Counted from the stretch's first letter, positions 52,280-63,286 are shown. The stretch is DNA of 64,000 bases from Pseudomonas sp. RIT288 (GCF_000631985.1 NZ_JFYN01000009.1:101151-165150), one strand, 5' to 3'. Program-made: numbers and translations. Notes: generated by a model from the letters alone, not told the origin.

Positions 52280-53256
52280 GCACCCTCCAGGACTTTCTTC
52301 TGTTTCAACTCGACGCCGTTCTTGATCGCCACAATCTCCGCCAACAACGACAGGGCAATCTCCGCCGGTGAATGACTGCCAATGTGCAGACCGATCGGCC
52401 CGTGCAATCGCGCAATGGCGGCTTCTGACAAGCCTAGCTGAGCCAGATTGTCCCGACGCTTTTGGCTGTTGACCCGCGAACCGAGTGCACCGACATAAAA
52501 GGCCGACGAATCGAGTGCAGTGAGCAACGCCATATCATCCAGACGTGGATCATGGGTCAGCGCGACGATGGCTGTGCGTTCGTCCGTCTGAATGCTCAAC
52601 ACCGCGTCATCCGGCATGCCCGGGACAAGGCGACCGTGGTGCTCTTCCCAATCGTAGACGAACTCGGTGCGTGGATCGCAGATCAGCACTTCGAAATCCA
52701 GCAACCGGGCCATGTCCGCCACGTAACGCGACAGCTGTCCGGCGCCGATCAACAGCAGACGCCAGCGTGGGCCATAAATGGCGCGCAAAGTCTTGCCGTC
52801 GAATGCCAGCACATCGGATTTGCTCGCCGCTGACAGCACAACTTCACCGGTTTCGACGTTCAGCTCGCGAGCGACAATCTCGTGCGCTTCACATCGCGCG
52901 AGCAACTCGGCGACCCATGCCGGATCAGCGACCCGTTCTTCGGTCAGGCGTAACGTGCCACCGCACGGCAAGCCGAACCGTGCGGCTTCTTCCCGGGTCA
53001 CCCCGTAGGTAATCAGTTGCACTGGCGGGCCGTCGCTGGCGATGCGCCCGTCGTGCAGGCGAGCGATCAAGTCATCCTCGACACAACCGCCCGACACCGA
53101 GCCGATCACCACGCCGTCCCCGCGCAACGCGAGCATCGCGCCGGGTGCCCAGGGCGCGGTGCCCCAGGTCTGCACCACGCTGAACAGCACCACCCGCTGC
53201 CCGGCGCGGCGCCATTCGAGCACGCTGCGCAAGACGTTGAGATCGGCGCTGTCCAT
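52276..53256 (-). CDS. XdhC/CoxI-family maturation factor
   Basis: The 326-residue protein has an N-terminal XdhC_CoxI domain (VVLFSVVQTWGTAPWAPGAM, then GVVIGSVSGGCVEDDLIARL) and a C-terminal Rossmann domain (RLLLIGAGQLSRYVADMARL, then YVGALGSRVNSQKRRDNLAQ). XdhC proteins bring sulfurated molybdenum cofactor to the apoenzyme. The ATG overlaps the stop of the large subunit gene by one base. Confidence 0.93.
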   Translation of the reverse strand: MDSADLNVLRSVLEWRRAGQRVVLFSVVQTWGTAPWAPGAMLALRGDGVVIGSVSGGCVEDDLIARLHDGRIASDGPPVQLITYGVTREEAARFGLPCGGTLRLTEERVADPAWVAELLARCEAHEIVARELNVETGEVVLSAASKSDVLAFDGKTLRAIYGPRWRLLLIGAGQLSRYVADMARLLDFEVLICDPRTEFVYDWEEHHGRLVPGMPDDAVLSIQTDERTAIVALTHDPRLDDMALLTALDSSAFYVGALGSRVNSQKRRDNLAQLGLSEAAIARLHGPIGLHIGSHSPAEIALSLLAEIVAIKNGVELKQKKVLEGA

Positions 53257-55577
53257 CAGGCTTGCGCCTTCTGCCAGCCCTGCAACTGATAACGCACCGG
53301 CAAGTTGCGGATGCGCTGGCCGGTGGCGGCGAAGATCGCGTTGCACAGCGCCGGCGCAATCGGCGGCACGCCCGGCTCACCGACTCCGCCCAACGGCACG
53401 TCACCCGGCGGCGTCACCAGATGCACGGCAACTTCCTTCGGCGCCAGCGACATGCGCGCCACTTCGTACATGTGGAAGTTGTCCTGCTGGACCTTACCGT
53501 CCTTGAAGCTGATTTCACCCAGCACTGCGTTGCCGAGGCCCATCACACAGGCGCCTTCAAACTGCGAGCGAATGCGTTCAGGGTTGATCTGCGGCCCGCA
53601 ATCGACGGCGATGTCAGCCTTGTGCACGATCAGCGTGCCGTCATCCTTGACCTCGACTTCGATCACCGCCGCCACATAGGTGACAAAGCTGTAATGCACC
53701 GCCAGACCCAGACCTCGGCCCTTGGGCAATTGACGCCCCCAACCGGCAGCCTTGGCCGCGGTTTCCAGTACCGTGCGCATGCGTCCGGTGTCGATCGGGT
53801 AGCGTTCGGGGGATTCGCCGTAGTTCCACTCCTCACTCAAGGTGCGCGGGTCGATCTGACGATCCGGGCCGAGCAACTTGATCTGATATTGGAGCGGATC
53901 GACGCCGGCCTTGTGCGCCAGTTCATCGACGAAACTCTGGATCGCAAAACCGTGAGGAATGTTCGACACCGAGCGATACCAGCCGACGCGGGTATGCACC
54001 GTGGCTTCGGGGTTTTCCAGGCGCACGCTGGGAATCGCGTAGGCCATGTTGGTAAAGCCCATGCCCAGTTCGAACGCCGCTTCATGGTTCATGCCCGGAG
54101 CGAACAGCGCAGTAATGCTCGGCGCCACTGTGCGATGCAGCCAGCCGGACGGCATGCCGTCCTTGCCGACAGCAGCTTTCAGATACTCGGCGGACACCGT
54201 GTGGAAATACGAGTTGTGGATGTCATCTTCGCGGGTCCATTGCACCCGCACGGCTTTACCGGGGAACTCTTTGGCAAGGATGGCCGCCTCAACCACAAAA
54301 TCCGGCTTGGATTTACGGCCGAAACCACCACCGAGCAGCGTGACGTTGAAGGTGACGTTGTCGAACGGCAAACCCAGGCGCTCGGCGATGCGTTCGCGAG
54401 TCACCTGCGGCGCCTGACTCGGCGCCCACGCTTCACACACACCTTTGTCGTAGCGAGCGATGGCAACCATCGGCTCCATCGGTGCCTGGGCCAGATGCGG
54501 CAGATAGTAAGACGCTTCGAGACTACTGGCAGCGCCGTTCAGGGCTTTGTCGATATCGCCAGTGTTGCGCACCACTTTGCCGGGCTTGCGCGACGCCGCT
54601 TCCAGTTCCTTGCGGTAAGCGATCGAGTCATAACTGGCGTTGGGGCCGTCGTCCCATTCGATCTTCAGCGCCTCGCGGCCCTTGATCGCCGCCCAGGTGT
54701 TGCTGGCAATCACCGCTACGCCGCCCAGCGGCTGGAATTCCGAAGGCAGCGGACGGCTTTCGATCTGCATCACCTTCAGCACACCCGGAACCTTCAGCGC
54801 CGCGCTGTCATCCAGCGACTTGACCTTGCCGCCGTACACCGCCGGACGGGCAATGGTGGCGTAGAGCATGCCGTCGAAATGCACGTCGGCGCCGTACACC
54901 GCGCGCCCGTTGACGATGTCGGCACCGTCGATGGCTTTGGTACCTTCCTTGCCGATGTAGCGAAACTCCGACGGCTGCTTGAGGCGCAAGCTGTCACGGG
55001 CCGGCACCGCCAGCGCGCTGGCTGCGGCGGCAAGTTCGCCGTAACCCAACTCGCGACCGGATGGTTTGTGCAGGACTTTGTGCAACTGCGCATGGCACTC
55101 GCCCACCGGCACCTGCCACTGCGTGGCGGCGGCTTGTTCGAGCATGGTCCGGGCCGCCGCGCCGCAACGACGCATCGGTTCATACCAGTGACGCATGCTG
55201 CGCGAACCGTCAGTGTCCTGGTTGCCGAAACGTACTTCGTCACCCGGCGCTTGCTGGACTTTGACCTTGGCCCAATCGGCGTCCAGTTCGTCGGCAACTA
55301 CCATGGTCAGGCTGGTGCGCACACCCTGGCCCATTTCCGAGCGGTTGCAGACCACGGTGACCGTGCCATCCGCGGCGATGCTGACGTAAACCTTGGGATC
55401 GTCAATCCAGCCGTTGGGCATGCCATCAGCGCCGAACTTCTTCGGCGCGTCTTCAGCCAGTGCATCCTGCCAGCCCCAGCTCGCGGCCAGCACCAATGCG
55501 CCCGTAGCGCCAACGCCTTTGAGAAAACCGCGACGGCTGAGATTGCTCAGGGCGAAATCATTCGGCAAGCGGCTCAT
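53256..55577 (-). CDS. xanthine dehydrogenase-family molybdopterin-binding subunit, IorB-like
   Basis: The 773-residue protein starts with a Tat signal ([20 protein letters not shown]). The molybdenum-hydroxylase domains include [20 protein letters not shown], then [20 protein letters not shown], then [20 protein letters not shown] near the C-terminus (catalytic Glu). It resembles isoquinoline 1-oxidoreductase beta and membrane aldehyde dehydrogenases of the periplasm. The substrate is not predictable. The Tat signal means it is folded with cofactor before export. It is coupled to the 2Fe-2S subunit by a 4-base overlap. Confidence 0.93.
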   Translation of the reverse strand: MSRLPNDFALSNLSRRGFLKGVGATGALVLAASWGWQDALAEDAPKKFGADGMPNGWIDDPKVYVSIAADGTVTVVCNRSEMGQGVRTSLTMVVADELDADWAKVKVQQAPGDEVRFGNQDTDGSRSMRHWYEPMRRCGAAARTMLEQAAATQWQVPVGECHAQLHKVLHKPSGRELGYGELAAAASALAVPARDSLRLKQPSEFRYIGKEGTKAIDGADIVNGRAVYGADVHFDGMLYATIARPAVYGGKVKSLDDSAALKVPGVLKVMQIESRPLPSEFQPLGGVAVIASNTWAAIKGREALKIEWDDGPNASYDSIAYRKELEAASRKPGKVVRNTGDIDKALNGAASSLEASYYLPHLAQAPMEPMVAIARYDKGVCEAWAPSQAPQVTRERIAERLGLPFDNVTFNVTLLGGGFGRKSKPDFVVEAAILAKEFPGKAVRVQWTREDDIHNSYFHTVSAEYLKAAVGKDGMPSGWLHRTVAPSITALFAPGMNHEAAFELGMGFTNMAYAIPSVRLENPEATVHTRVGWYRSVSNIPHGFAIQSFVDELAHKAGVDPLQYQIKLLGPDRQIDPRTLSEEWNYGESPERYPIDTGRMRTVLETAAKAAGWGRQLPKGRGLGLAVHYSFVTYVAAVIEVEVKDDGTLIVHKADIAVDCGPQINPERIRSQFEGACVMGLGNAVLGEISFKDGKVQQDNFHMYEVARMSLAPKEVAVHLVTPPGDVPLGGVGEPGVPPIAPALCNAIFAATGQRIRNLPVRYQLQGWQKAQA

Positions 55578-56044
55578 GCCTTGGCCTCCTTCAGGTGAGT
55601 GGCGGCCTGACGGATCGCGGTCTTGATCCGGTTGTACGTACCGCAACGGCAAATGTTGCCGACCATGGCCTCTTCGATCTGTTCGTCACTCGGATTGGGG
55701 TTGGTCTTGAGCAACGCGGTGGCGGACATGATCTGCCCACCCTGACAGAAACCGCACTGCGCCACGGCGCTGTCGAGCCAGGCCTGCTGGACAACCTGGC
55801 CAACCGGATCGGCGTGCAGATTGTCGATGGTGCTGACGTTCTGCCCGATCACCGAACCGATCGGCGTGATGCAACTGCGCGCCGGCAAGCCGTCGATATG
55901 GATGGTGCACGCGCCACACAGGCCCATGCCGCAGCCGAATTTGGTGCCGTTGTAACCGGCGACGTCACGAATAGCCCACAGCAGCGGCATGTCTTCGGTG
56001 ACATCCAGTTGATGGTTCTGGCCATTGAGTTTCAGGGTAATCAT
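55574..56044 (-). CDS. 2Fe-2S subunit of the molybdenum hydroxylase, IorA-like
   Basis: The 156-residue protein has both iron-sulfur domains: the plant-type cluster FGCGMGLCGACTIHIDG with the later C of ARSC, and the helical cluster QCGFCQGGQ with NICRCGTYNRI. It passes electrons from the molybdenum subunit. The start is the ATG at 56044 (MITLKLNGQNHQLDV); no strong ribosome binding site is seen. It is the first gene of the operon; the 398-base gap upstream holds a repeat and the murB terminator but no gene. Confidence 0.94.
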   Translation of the reverse strand: MITLKLNGQNHQLDVTEDMPLLWAIRDVAGYNGTKFGCGMGLCGACTIHIDGLPARSCITPIGSVIGQNVSTIDNLHADPVGQVVQQAWLDSAVAQCGFCQGGQIMSATALLKTNPNPSDEQIEEAMVGNICRCGTYNRIKTAIRQAATHLKEAKA

Positions 56045-56157
56045 GGGCACGCCCGCATATTCTTGGTGGTTATGGGGTCGAGCAGAACTGGCGGTGGTTC
56101 ACGCAGATCGACTCAGGCTAATGGGCCAATACACATCAGTGAAGCCAAACACTGAAC

Positions 56158-56257
56158 CTGTGGCGAGGGAGCTTGCTCCCGCTGAACTGCGCAGCAGTTC
56201 TTTGCTTGAAGCGAGGGCCGCTACGCGCCCCAGCGGGAGCAAGCTCCCTCGCCACAG
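56158..56257. repeat. inverted repeat, CTGTGGCGAGGGAGCTTGCTCCCGC class
   Basis: CTGTGGCGAGGGAGCTTGCT and its exact inverse AGCAAGCTCCCTCGCCACAG flank a GAACTGCGCAGCAGTTC hairpin. It is related to the copy before araF but has a shorter, different centre. Confidence 0.92.
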
Positions 56258-56382
56258 AATTCATCGCTTGCTGATTTGCATCTGGCCACGGGCTCTCTTG
56301 TGCCGACGCGAAAGTCTGCACCGGGCCTTTGGTGAAGCAAATGACGGTTATCGTTAGCTGGCTAAGTTAACCCACCGTTAAC

Positions 56383-56418
56383 AAAAAAGCCCTGCACTTT
56401 TTTATCAGTGCAGGGCTT
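56383..56418 (-). terminator. terminator after murB
   Basis: GCCCTGCACT (56389-56398) pairs exactly with AGTGCAGGGC (56406-56415), followed by six T on the minus strand. It ends the comEC-to-murB transcript. Confidence 0.92.
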
Positions 56419-56442
56419 TGGATACCGACCTGAAGCGTAGCT

Positions 56443-57462
56443 TCAATAGCGGTTCGGCTCCATTTCCAGCTCGACATTGAAACGTTCGGCAATATCTTTC
56501 TGGATACGCTGCGCCAGATCGAGCAACTGCAGACCGGTCGCGGTGCCGTAGTTGACCAGCACCAGCGCCTGCAATTTATGCACGCCGGCATCGGCCTCGC
56601 GGAAACCTTTCCAGCCAGCGCGCTCGATCAGCCAGCCGGCGGCCAGCTTCATCTGCCCGTCCGGTTGCGCATAGGCCACCAGATCCGGATGCTGCGCCTT
56701 GATCTGTTCGACCAGCGCCGCTGATACCAGCGGATTCTTGAAGAAACTGCCAGCATTGCCGAGCACCGCCGGATCCGGCAGTTTTTCGCTGCGGATACTG
56801 CAGATCGCACGGCTGACATCGCTGGGAGTCGGTTGCGCGATGCCCTGCTCGGTCAGGCGCTGACGCACCGGGCCGTATTCCAGATGCAGATGCGCGACCC
56901 GATCAAGCTTGAAGCGCACGCGCAGGATCAGCCAACGCCCCGGCTGCTGCTTGAACAGACTGTCGCGGTAGGCGAAGTTGCACTCTTGCAGACTGAAGTC
57001 ACGCAGTTCGCCGGTCTGGCGATCCAGCGCGGTCAACCCGGCGAACACATCCTTGATCTCGACGCCGTAGGCGCCAATGTTCTGCATCGGCGCAGCGCCA
57101 ACGGTGCCAGGGATCAGGCTGAGGTTTTCCAGACCGGAAAAACCCAGCGCCAGCGTGTGCTGCACGAACGGATGCCACGGCTCGCCGGCTTCAGCCTCGA
57201 TCACCACGCGGCTGCCGTCATCGCTGATCAGTCGAATGCCTCGGGTCGCCATGCGCAGCACCAGCGCCGGGATGTCAGCAGTCAGCAGCAGGTTGCTGCC
57301 GCCGCCGATCACCAGCAATGGCACATCATGGGCAGTCGCGTAGGCCAGCGCTTCGCGGACATCGGCATCGCTGTGGGCCTCGGCGAACAACTGCGCGCGA
57401 ACGTCGACGCCGAAACTGTTGAACGGTTTCAGCGAAACCTGGGGTTGCACCTGCAAACTCAT
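56443..57462 (-). CDS. murB: UDP-N-acetylenolpyruvoylglucosamine reductase
   Basis: The 339-residue protein is a type I MurB: NSFGVDVRAQLFAEAHSDAD at the start, VIGGGSNLLL and LIPGTVGAAPMQNIGAYGVE (FAD binding), YRDSLFK and AGSFFKNPLV (catalytic Ser region). It makes UDP-N-acetylmuramic acid for the wall. It overlaps the phosphatase gene upstream by 4 bases and ends the operon. Confidence 0.97.
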   Translation of the reverse strand: MSLQVQPQVSLKPFNSFGVDVRAQLFAEAHSDADVREALAYATAHDVPLLVIGGGSNLLLTADIPALVLRMATRGIRLISDDGSRVVIEAEAGEPWHPFVQHTLALGFSGLENLSLIPGTVGAAPMQNIGAYGVEIKDVFAGLTALDRQTGELRDFSLQECNFAYRDSLFKQQPGRWLILRVRFKLDRVAHLHLEYGPVRQRLTEQGIAQPTPSDVSRAICSIRSEKLPDPAVLGNAGSFFKNPLVSAALVEQIKAQHPDLVAYAQPDGQMKLAAGWLIERAGWKGFREADAGVHKLQALVLVNYGTATGLQLLDLAQRIQKDIAERFNVELEMEPNRY

Positions 57463-57923
57463 AACCGTCCCTTCACTTCGATCAACAGTTGGTCACAGGC
57501 GGCTTCGATCAGGTCCAGCACCTGCTCGAAGCCCTGATCGCCGTCGTAGTACGGATCCGGCACTTCATCGACCACCCCGGCATAACGGCGCAGGAACAGG
57601 TCCAGCTCGGCCTTGCCGGTGGGCGGTTGCAGCGCCTTGAGGTTGCGCAGGTTGCTGTTGTCCATGGCCAGAATCAGGTCGTAACTGGCGAAATCGGCGC
57701 GGCTGACCTGCTGCGCGCGCTGCGTCGACAGGTCATAACCACGCACTTTGGCTGCAGCCTGGCTGCGCTTGTCCGGCGGATTGCCGACGTGCCAGTCACC
57801 GGTGCCGGCGGAGGCCACTTCGACCTGATCCGCCAGCCCCGCTGCGCGCAATTTGTGGCGCAACACACCTTCGGCAGTAGGCGAACGGCAGATGTTGCCC
57901 AGGCACACGAACAGAACGCGCAT
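57459..57923 (-). CDS. low-molecular-weight protein tyrosine phosphatase
   Basis: The 154-residue protein has the phosphatase loop VCLGNICRSPTAEG (Cys7 and Arg13) and the acid Asp in EVPDPYYDGD. It is of the class that acts on tyrosine-phosphorylated proteins. The start at 57923 overlaps the kdsB stop by one base. It sits between kdsB and murB in the envelope operon, but its target is unknown. Confidence 0.95.
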   Translation of the reverse strand: MRVLFVCLGNICRSPTAEGVLRHKLRAAGLADQVEVASAGTGDWHVGNPPDKRSQAAAKVRGYDLSTQRAQQVSRADFASYDLILAMDNSNLRNLKALQPPTGKAELDLFLRRYAGVVDEVPDPYYDGDQGFEQVLDLIEAACDQLLIEVKGRL

Positions 57924-58687
57924 CAAGCCCCCAGCAGGCGACGAACGCGCTCGAGGTCTTCAACGGTGTCGACCCCGGTCGGCGGCGCGATCAACGCATC
58001 GGCGACATGAATCCGCACGCCATGCCACAAGGCACGCAGTTGTTCGAGGGATTCAGTGTTTTCCAGCCAGCACGGGCCCCAGCTCACGAAATCCTGGAGG
58101 AACCCGGCACGGTAGGCATAAATGCCGATGTGGCGACGATACGGCACACCTTCCGGCAACTGCTCGCGGCTCTTGGCGAACGCGTCGCGGGCCCATGGCA
58201 GGGTTGCGCGGCTGAAGGTCAGCGCCAGGCCATTGAGGTCGCTGACGACCTTGACCACGTTCGGGTTGAACAGGGTTTCGACGTCTTCGATCGGCTCGGC
58301 CAGGGTGGCCATGCGCGCTTCGGTGTGGGCGGCGAGGTTAGCCGCGACCTGATCGATCACGCTCGGCGGGATCAACGGCTCATCACCCTGCACATTGACC
58401 ACGATCGCGTCCGGCGCAAGGCCCAGCTTCGCCGCGACTTCCGCCAGACGATCGGTGCCGGAATTGTGGTCTTCACGGGTCAGCACCACTTCAGCACCGA
58501 ACGCCTTGCAGACCTCGACGATGCGCGCATCGTCGGTCGCGACCACCACACGGCTGGCACTGCTTTTGCTCGCCTGTTCCCAGACATGCTGGATCATCGG
58601 CTTGCCGGCGATCTCCAGCAGCGGTTTGCCCGGCAGGCGGGTCGAGGCGTAACGCGACGGGATGACAACGGTGAAAGCAGTGGTCAT
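57923..58687 (-). CDS. kdsB: 3-deoxy-manno-octulosonate cytidylyltransferase
   Basis: The 254-residue protein has [20 protein letters not shown] at the N-terminus, ALIPPS-like [20 protein letters not shown] and [20 protein letters not shown]. It activates Kdo for lipopolysaccharide core synthesis. It lies between trm112 and the phosphatase gene. Confidence 0.97.
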   Translation of the reverse strand: MTTAFTVVIPSRYASTRLPGKPLLEIAGKPMIQHVWEQASKSSASRVVVATDDARIVEVCKAFGAEVVLTREDHNSGTDRLAEVAAKLGLAPDAIVVNVQGDEPLIPPSVIDQVAANLAAHTEARMATLAEPIEDVETLFNPNVVKVVSDLNGLALTFSRATLPWARDAFAKSREQLPEGVPYRRHIGIYAYRAGFLQDFVSWGPCWLENTESLEQLRALWHGVRIHVADALIAPPTGVDTVEDLERVRRLLGA

Positions 58688-58869
58688 TTATCCAGACGCT
58701 CGTCAGTGGTCAGGGTACGCGCTTCGCTTTCGAGCATCACCGGGATGCCGTCGCGGATCGGATAGGCCAGACCGGCGCCCTTGCTGATCAGTTCGGTCTT
58801 GTCGGCGCTGAGCTTGAGCGGGCCTTTACAGATCGGGCACGCGAGGATGTCGAGCAATTTGGTGTCCAT
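58684..58869 (-). CDS. Trm112-family small protein
   Basis: The 61-residue protein [20 protein letters not shown] has one CPxC knuckle and the [11 protein letters not shown] motif, typical for the YcaR/Trm112 family between lpxK and kdsB. It may act as a methyltransferase partner; this is not shown. It overlaps kdsB by 4 bases. Confidence 0.93.
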   Translation of the reverse strand: MDTKLLDILACPICKGPLKLSADKTELISKGAGLAYPIRDGIPVMLESEARTLTTDERLDK

Positions 58870-58890
58870 GAACATTCCCTGGATAAAGAG

Positions 58891-59901
58891 TTAAGGCAAA
58901 AGATGATCGGGCAGCAGGCGCATCAGCTGGGTGTCGAACCAGGTCACGAAGGCCGGTGACGGCACGGCATCGACCGCCAGGTACCACCAGTCGTCTGCTG
59001 CGAAGGCACGGCACTTCACCGCATCCTTTTCGGTCATCACCAACGGCAATGACGGTGTGAAATTCAAGGCCTGCACGCTGTATTCGGCGTGGTCGGCAAA
59101 CGCATGGGGGACTGCTCGCCAGTCTAGCGCTTCGAGGGTATTGAAGAAACGTTGCGGATTGCCGATCCCGGCCACCGCGTGCACCGATTGACCGGGCGCA
59201 AAATGCGCCAGCGGCTTGCGCTCGCCGCTGCGCAGATTGACCAGTGCAGTTGGTTGCAGGTGAAAGGCAAAACCGTCTTCACGATCCGCAGTGGCACCGT
59301 TGAACAGCACGCCATCGACGCTTTGCAGGCGCTCGATCGGCTCGCGCAACGGACCGGCCGGCAGGCAGCGTTTGTTGCCCAAACCACGGGCGGCGTCGAT
59401 CAGCACCAGCTCCAGATCCCGGGCCAGGCGGTAATGCTGCATGCCGTCGTCGGAGAGGATCAGATCCAGCGGTTCACTGGCGAGCAAGGCTTTGACCGCC
59501 GCGCTGCGATCAGGATCGATCATCAGCGGCACGCCGGTGCGCTGCACGATCAACAGCGGCTCGTCGCCGGCGATGTCGGCGCTCTGCTCGGCGGTGACCC
59601 GCCACGGCAGGTGCGGCGGTTTGGCGCCGTAACCACGACTGACCACACCAACCCGCAGGCCGGCGCGTCGGCAATGATCGATCAGCCACAGGATCATCGG
59701 CGTCTTGCCGGTGCCGCCAACGGTAATGTTGCCGACCACGATCAACGGCACCGGCGGCTGATAAATCTGGCCTTCACCGGCGAGAAAGCGCTGACGCTTG
59801 TTGACCACCACGCGGCGGTAGAGCAATTCCAGCGGCCGCAGCAGCGTCAGGGCCGGATGCCCCTGATACCACGCGGCGAGCAAACGATCGGACAGGCTCA
59901 T
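58891..59901 (-). CDS. lpxK: tetraacyldisaccharide 4'-kinase
   Basis: The 336-residue protein has an N-terminal membrane-associated helix, the P-loop [20 protein letters not shown] and the pattern VGVVSRGYG, then [20 protein letters not shown]. It phosphorylates lipid A precursor. The gene overlaps exbD by one base, forming exbB-exbD-lpxK. Confidence 0.96.
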   Translation of the reverse strand: MSLSDRLLAAWYQGHPALTLLRPLELLYRRVVVNKRQRFLAGEGQIYQPPVPLIVVGNITVGGTGKTPMILWLIDHCRRAGLRVGVVSRGYGAKPPHLPWRVTAEQSADIAGDEPLLIVQRTGVPLMIDPDRSAAVKALLASEPLDLILSDDGMQHYRLARDLELVLIDAARGLGNKRCLPAGPLREPIERLQSVDGVLFNGATADREDGFAFHLQPTALVNLRSGERKPLAHFAPGQSVHAVAGIGNPQRFFNTLEALDWRAVPHAFADHAEYSVQALNFTPSLPLVMTEKDAVKCRAFAADDWWYLAVDAVPSPAFVTWFDTQLMRLLPDHLLP

Positions 59902-60329
59902 CAGGATTTGGGCGCCGCCTCGACCGTGGTCATGCGCAGATGGCTGAAACCGAGCTTGCCGGCCGCGTCCATGGCGGTGATCACCGATTGGTGTTGGGTC
60001 TTGCCGTCAGCGCTGATCGACAACGGCATGTTGGTGTCACCGTTGGCTTCTTTCTGCATGGCTTCCATCAGCGTCGCCAGGTCGTTTTTCGGCAGAATCT
60101 TGTTGTTCACCGAGAACACGCCCTCGGCGCTGATCGCGACGTCCAGCTGCTTGAGCTGCTGGTCTTCGGCGGGCGATCCGCTGACCGACTCCGGCAGATC
60201 GACGCGCAGTTGGGTTTCGCGGGTGAAGGTGGTGGTCACCACGAAAAACAGCAACAGGATGAACACCACGTCGATCAGCGACGCGAGGTTGATGTCGATC
60301 GTTTCCCGGGGTTTGCGACGGAATTTCAC
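59901..60329 (-). CDS. exbD: ExbD/TolR-family proton channel subunit
   Basis: The 142-residue protein has one membrane helix near the N-terminus with the proton-carrying Asp ([20 protein letters not shown]) and a periplasmic domain. It works with the upstream ExbB-type protein to energise outer membrane transport. The gene overlaps exbB by 4 bases. Confidence 0.95.
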   Translation of the reverse strand: MKFRRKPRETIDINLASLIDVVFILLLFFVVTTTFTRETQLRVDLPESVSGSPAEDQQLKQLDVAISAEGVFSVNNKILPKNDLATLMEAMQKEANGDTNMPLSISADGKTQHQSVITAMDAAGKLGFSHLRMTTVEAAPKS

Positions 60330-60961
60330 GCTTTTTCCCCGGCCAGATCGACGTCACGGTCGCCCTGCACCACTTCGACCAGTTTGATCGCTTCCTGCTC
60401 CATGCCCACCACCAGCTCATCGATGCGGCGTTGCAGGAACCGGTGGAAGAACACCGCCGGAATACCGACCATCAGGCCCGCAGCGGTGGTGATCAGTGCC
60501 TTGGAAATACCGCCGGCCAAGACCGAGGCGTTGGTGGTCATGCCGGAACCGGTGAAGGCGCTGAAAATGTCGATCATGCCCAGTACCGTGCCCAGCAGGC
60601 CCAGCAACGGCGACATGGCGGCAATCGTGCCCAGCGCGTTGACGTAGCGTTCGAGCTCGTGAATCACCCGCGCGGCGGCTTCTTCGATGCACTCCTTCAT
60701 GATCTCGCGACCATGCTTGGAGTTGGCCAGGCCCGCGGCGAGGATTTCACCCAGCGGCGAGTTGGCGCGCAATTCCTTGAGCTTTTCTTTATTGAGCTGC
60801 TTGTCCTTGATCCAGACCCAGACCTGGCCCAGCAGATGCTCGGGGGTGACGCGGCTGGCGCGCAGGGTCCACAGGCGCTCGGCGACAATCGCCATGGCCG
60901 CGATGGAACTCAGAATGATCGGCAACATCATCCAGCCGCCGGATTTGACCAATTCCCACAC
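60326..60961 (-). CDS. exbB: MotA/TolQ/ExbB proton channel protein
   Basis: The 211-residue protein has three membrane segments; the conserved channel part is LGTIAAMSPLLGLLGTVLGM, then ALITTAAGLMVGIPAVFFHR. The start is uncertain: the GTG at 60961 (giving VWELVKSGGWMMLPI, as in Pseudomonas homologues) with GAGGGG upstream is preferred to a GTG 30 bases earlier. It lies 111 bases downstream of comEC. Confidence 0.94.
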   Translation of the reverse strand: MWELVKSGGWMMLPIILSSIAAMAIVAERLWTLRASRVTPEHLLGQVWVWIKDKQLNKEKLKELRANSPLGEILAAGLANSKHGREIMKECIEEAAARVIHELERYVNALGTIAAMSPLLGLLGTVLGMIDIFSAFTGSGMTTNASVLAGGISKALITTAAGLMVGIPAVFFHRFLQRRIDELVVGMEQEAIKLVEVVQGDRDVDLAGEKA

Positions 60962-61072
60962 AGTGACAGTCCCCTCGAAAAAGTGCGCCACTTTACCATA
61001 CCGGTTCGCGATTAAGACCCGCCGCCCCGACGACCTGATGCCGCATTCGGCAATCCCGCGATCAATGGTGTT

Positions 61073-63286
61073 TCAACGCCAGAAACGCCGCTGTTGACGC
61101 ATCAGCCACGGCGCCTGAAAGCTGCCCAGGCGCAGATGGATGGCGCCGTGCTGCGCGCTGTCGTAGATGCGCAGCCCTTGCTGGCGGTAGCGCGCGAGCA
61201 CCAGCGGGTGTGGATGACCGAACGAATTGCCCTGTCCCCGGGAGATCAGTACCGAGTGCGGCCTTAATGCCCGAAGCAGCGCCATCGAAGATGAACTGCG
61301 GCTGCCATGATGTGGCGCTTGCAGCCAGTGCGTCGGCACCGCCAACGGACTCTCCAGCAAAACCCGTTCGGCAGCCGTGTCGATATCGCCGGTCAGCAGC
61401 AGACGCTCGCCATTGGCCTCGATCTGCAACACGCAGGAACGCTGATTGCTGTCATGGGCCGCCGACCATTGCCACAGCTGAAAACGCACCCCGTCCCACT
61501 GCCATTGGCGCCCGTTTTCACAGGCCTCGGCCCGCAGGATGGCCGGCAGCCCCGGCGGATCGCCGCTGATCACCCGAGTCACTTTCAGGCCCCGCGATAC
61601 CGCCAGCGCACCACCGGCATGGTCGGCGTCGGCATGACTGAGCAGCATCAGATCGATGCGGTTGACCCCCAGTTTGTGCAGCGCCGGCAGCACCACCCGC
61701 TCCCCCAGATCGAAATCGCCGAAGCGTGGACCGGCGTCGTAGAGCAACGCGTGATGACGCGTGCGGATCAGGATCGCCAGGCCCTGACCGACATCGAGCT
61801 GCCAGATCTCGGCCAGGCCCTCGGCCACCCGCTCGCGAGGCGGCGCCAGCAGAATCAACAGCAACGGCCAGCCCAACGGTCGCAACGGCACCCCGCGCGG
61901 CAACAGCAATAACCCAGCGCCGAGACTGCCGAGCAGCAAGCCCCACCACGGCAGCGACGGCGAGATCCACGCTGGCCACACCCCGGCGATCAGCGACAAG
62001 CCGCGAAACAGCCAGTCGATCAAACCACCGGCCAGCCACAGCAAGCCTGCACCGACGTAAGGCACCGGCAACAACAGCGTGCCAAGCAGCGCCGGTGGCA
62101 GCACCAGCAGACTGACCCACGGCACCGCCAGCAGATTCGCCAATGGCCCGCTGAGGCTGATCGGCAGGTTCAGCGCCAGCAACACCGGGCACAGCCCCAG
62201 CGCAATCAGCCATTGCGCGCGCGTCCAGGTCTGCCACCATTTCCACGCACCGAGTCGCCCGCCGAAGGTGAAAATCAAAATCCCCACCGCGGCGAACGAC
62301 AGCCACAAACCGGGACGCAGACTGGCTAACGGATCGAGCAACAGCAACGCATCGAATGCCAGCAACAGCGGCCACCACGCGCCGAGATGGCGAAAGCGCA
62401 GACGCCACAACAACACCAGCCCGACCATCACGCAGGCCCGTTGCACCGGCACGTCAAACCCGGCGAGCAAGCCGTAACCGAGCGCCGCGGCAAACGCCAG
62501 CCCACAGGCCCAAGGCAGCCAGGGCCAGCGCAGCGGCCACCAGCCGTAGCGCGCCAGCCCGGCGACCAACAGATAGATGACCGCCGCCAACATCCCGATG
62601 TGCTGACCGGAAATCACCAGCAGATGCACGGTGCCGGTGTCCTGCAGGATCTGCCAGTCCTCGCGACTGAGCCCGGAGCCGTCACCGAGCACCAGCGCCG
62701 CCAATGCACCGCCCCGGCCCTGCGCGTCCACTTCAAGCAAGCGTTGCCGAATGCTGTCGCGCCACGCCCGACTGGCCTCGGCCAGGCGCTGACCATCCTT
62801 GATCGTGCCGGTCGCGCCGATGCGTTGCGCCAGCAGCCAGGCTTCGTAATCGAAGGCATCGGGATTGAGCAAACCACCGGGGCGTTTGAGCTTTACCGCC
62901 AGCCGCCAGCGCTCGCCGCTGTTGAGCGGCGGCCCGGCGTACCACGCCAGACGCATCAACGACGGCAGTTTCTCGTGTCGCGAGCGAGCATCGGCCATCT
63001 CGAAACGCACCACGCCGTCGCTGGTTTGCGGCAAGCCGACCACCCGCCCTTCGACCCAACGGGTTTCGCCGTCAAGCGCTGCGGGCAGCCGATCATTCAA
63101 CGCCCCCTGCGCACTGACGCAAGCCCAGGTGAAACCGAATAGCAGAAGCGCCACGGGATAGCTGCGAAACGGCAGCAACACCAGACCCACCAGCGGCAAC
63201 AACATCATCAACCCGACCGGCGGTAAAACCGGCAAAAAAACCGGTACCAGCAGACCGACTGCCAGCGCCATCATCCCTGTGCGCAT
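61073..63286 (-). CDS. comEC: ComEC/Rec2 DNA-uptake channel
   Basis: The 737-residue membrane protein has the N-terminal DUF4131 part, the Competence domain with many hydrophobic helices (about residues 200-470; DTGTVHLLVISGQHIGMLAA is the signature) and a C-terminal metallo-beta-lactamase domain with LMLLSHADADHAGGALAVSR. It carries single-stranded DNA across the inner membrane in natural transformation. The gene looks intact, without frameshift. Confidence 0.95.
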   Translation of the reverse strand: MRTGMMALAVGLLVPVFLPVLPPVGLMMLLPLVGLVLLPFRSYPVALLLFGFTWACVSAQGALNDRLPAALDGETRWVEGRVVGLPQTSDGVVRFEMADARSRHEKLPSLMRLAWYAGPPLNSGERWRLAVKLKRPGGLLNPDAFDYEAWLLAQRIGATGTIKDGQRLAEASRAWRDSIRQRLLEVDAQGRGGALAALVLGDGSGLSREDWQILQDTGTVHLLVISGQHIGMLAAVIYLLVAGLARYGWWPLRWPWLPWACGLAFAAALGYGLLAGFDVPVQRACVMVGLVLLWRLRFRHLGAWWPLLLAFDALLLLDPLASLRPGLWLSFAAVGILIFTFGGRLGAWKWWQTWTRAQWLIALGLCPVLLALNLPISLSGPLANLLAVPWVSLLVLPPALLGTLLLPVPYVGAGLLWLAGGLIDWLFRGLSLIAGVWPAWISPSLPWWGLLLGSLGAGLLLLPRGVPLRPLGWPLLLILLAPPRERVAEGLAEIWQLDVGQGLAILIRTRHHALLYDAGPRFGDFDLGERVVLPALHKLGVNRIDLMLLSHADADHAGGALAVSRGLKVTRVISGDPPGLPAILRAEACENGRQWQWDGVRFQLWQWSAAHDSNQRSCVLQIEANGERLLLTGDIDTAAERVLLESPLAVPTHWLQAPHHGSRSSSSMALLRALRPHSVLISRGQGNSFGHPHPLVLARYRQQGLRIYDSAQHGAIHLRLGSFQAPWLMRQQRRFWR

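Noticed and set aside
53262..55598. 778-codon plus-strand frame opposite the molybdenum hydroxylase
   Set aside because: It is a shadow of the minus-strand gene with Tat signal and molybdopterin-binding motifs.
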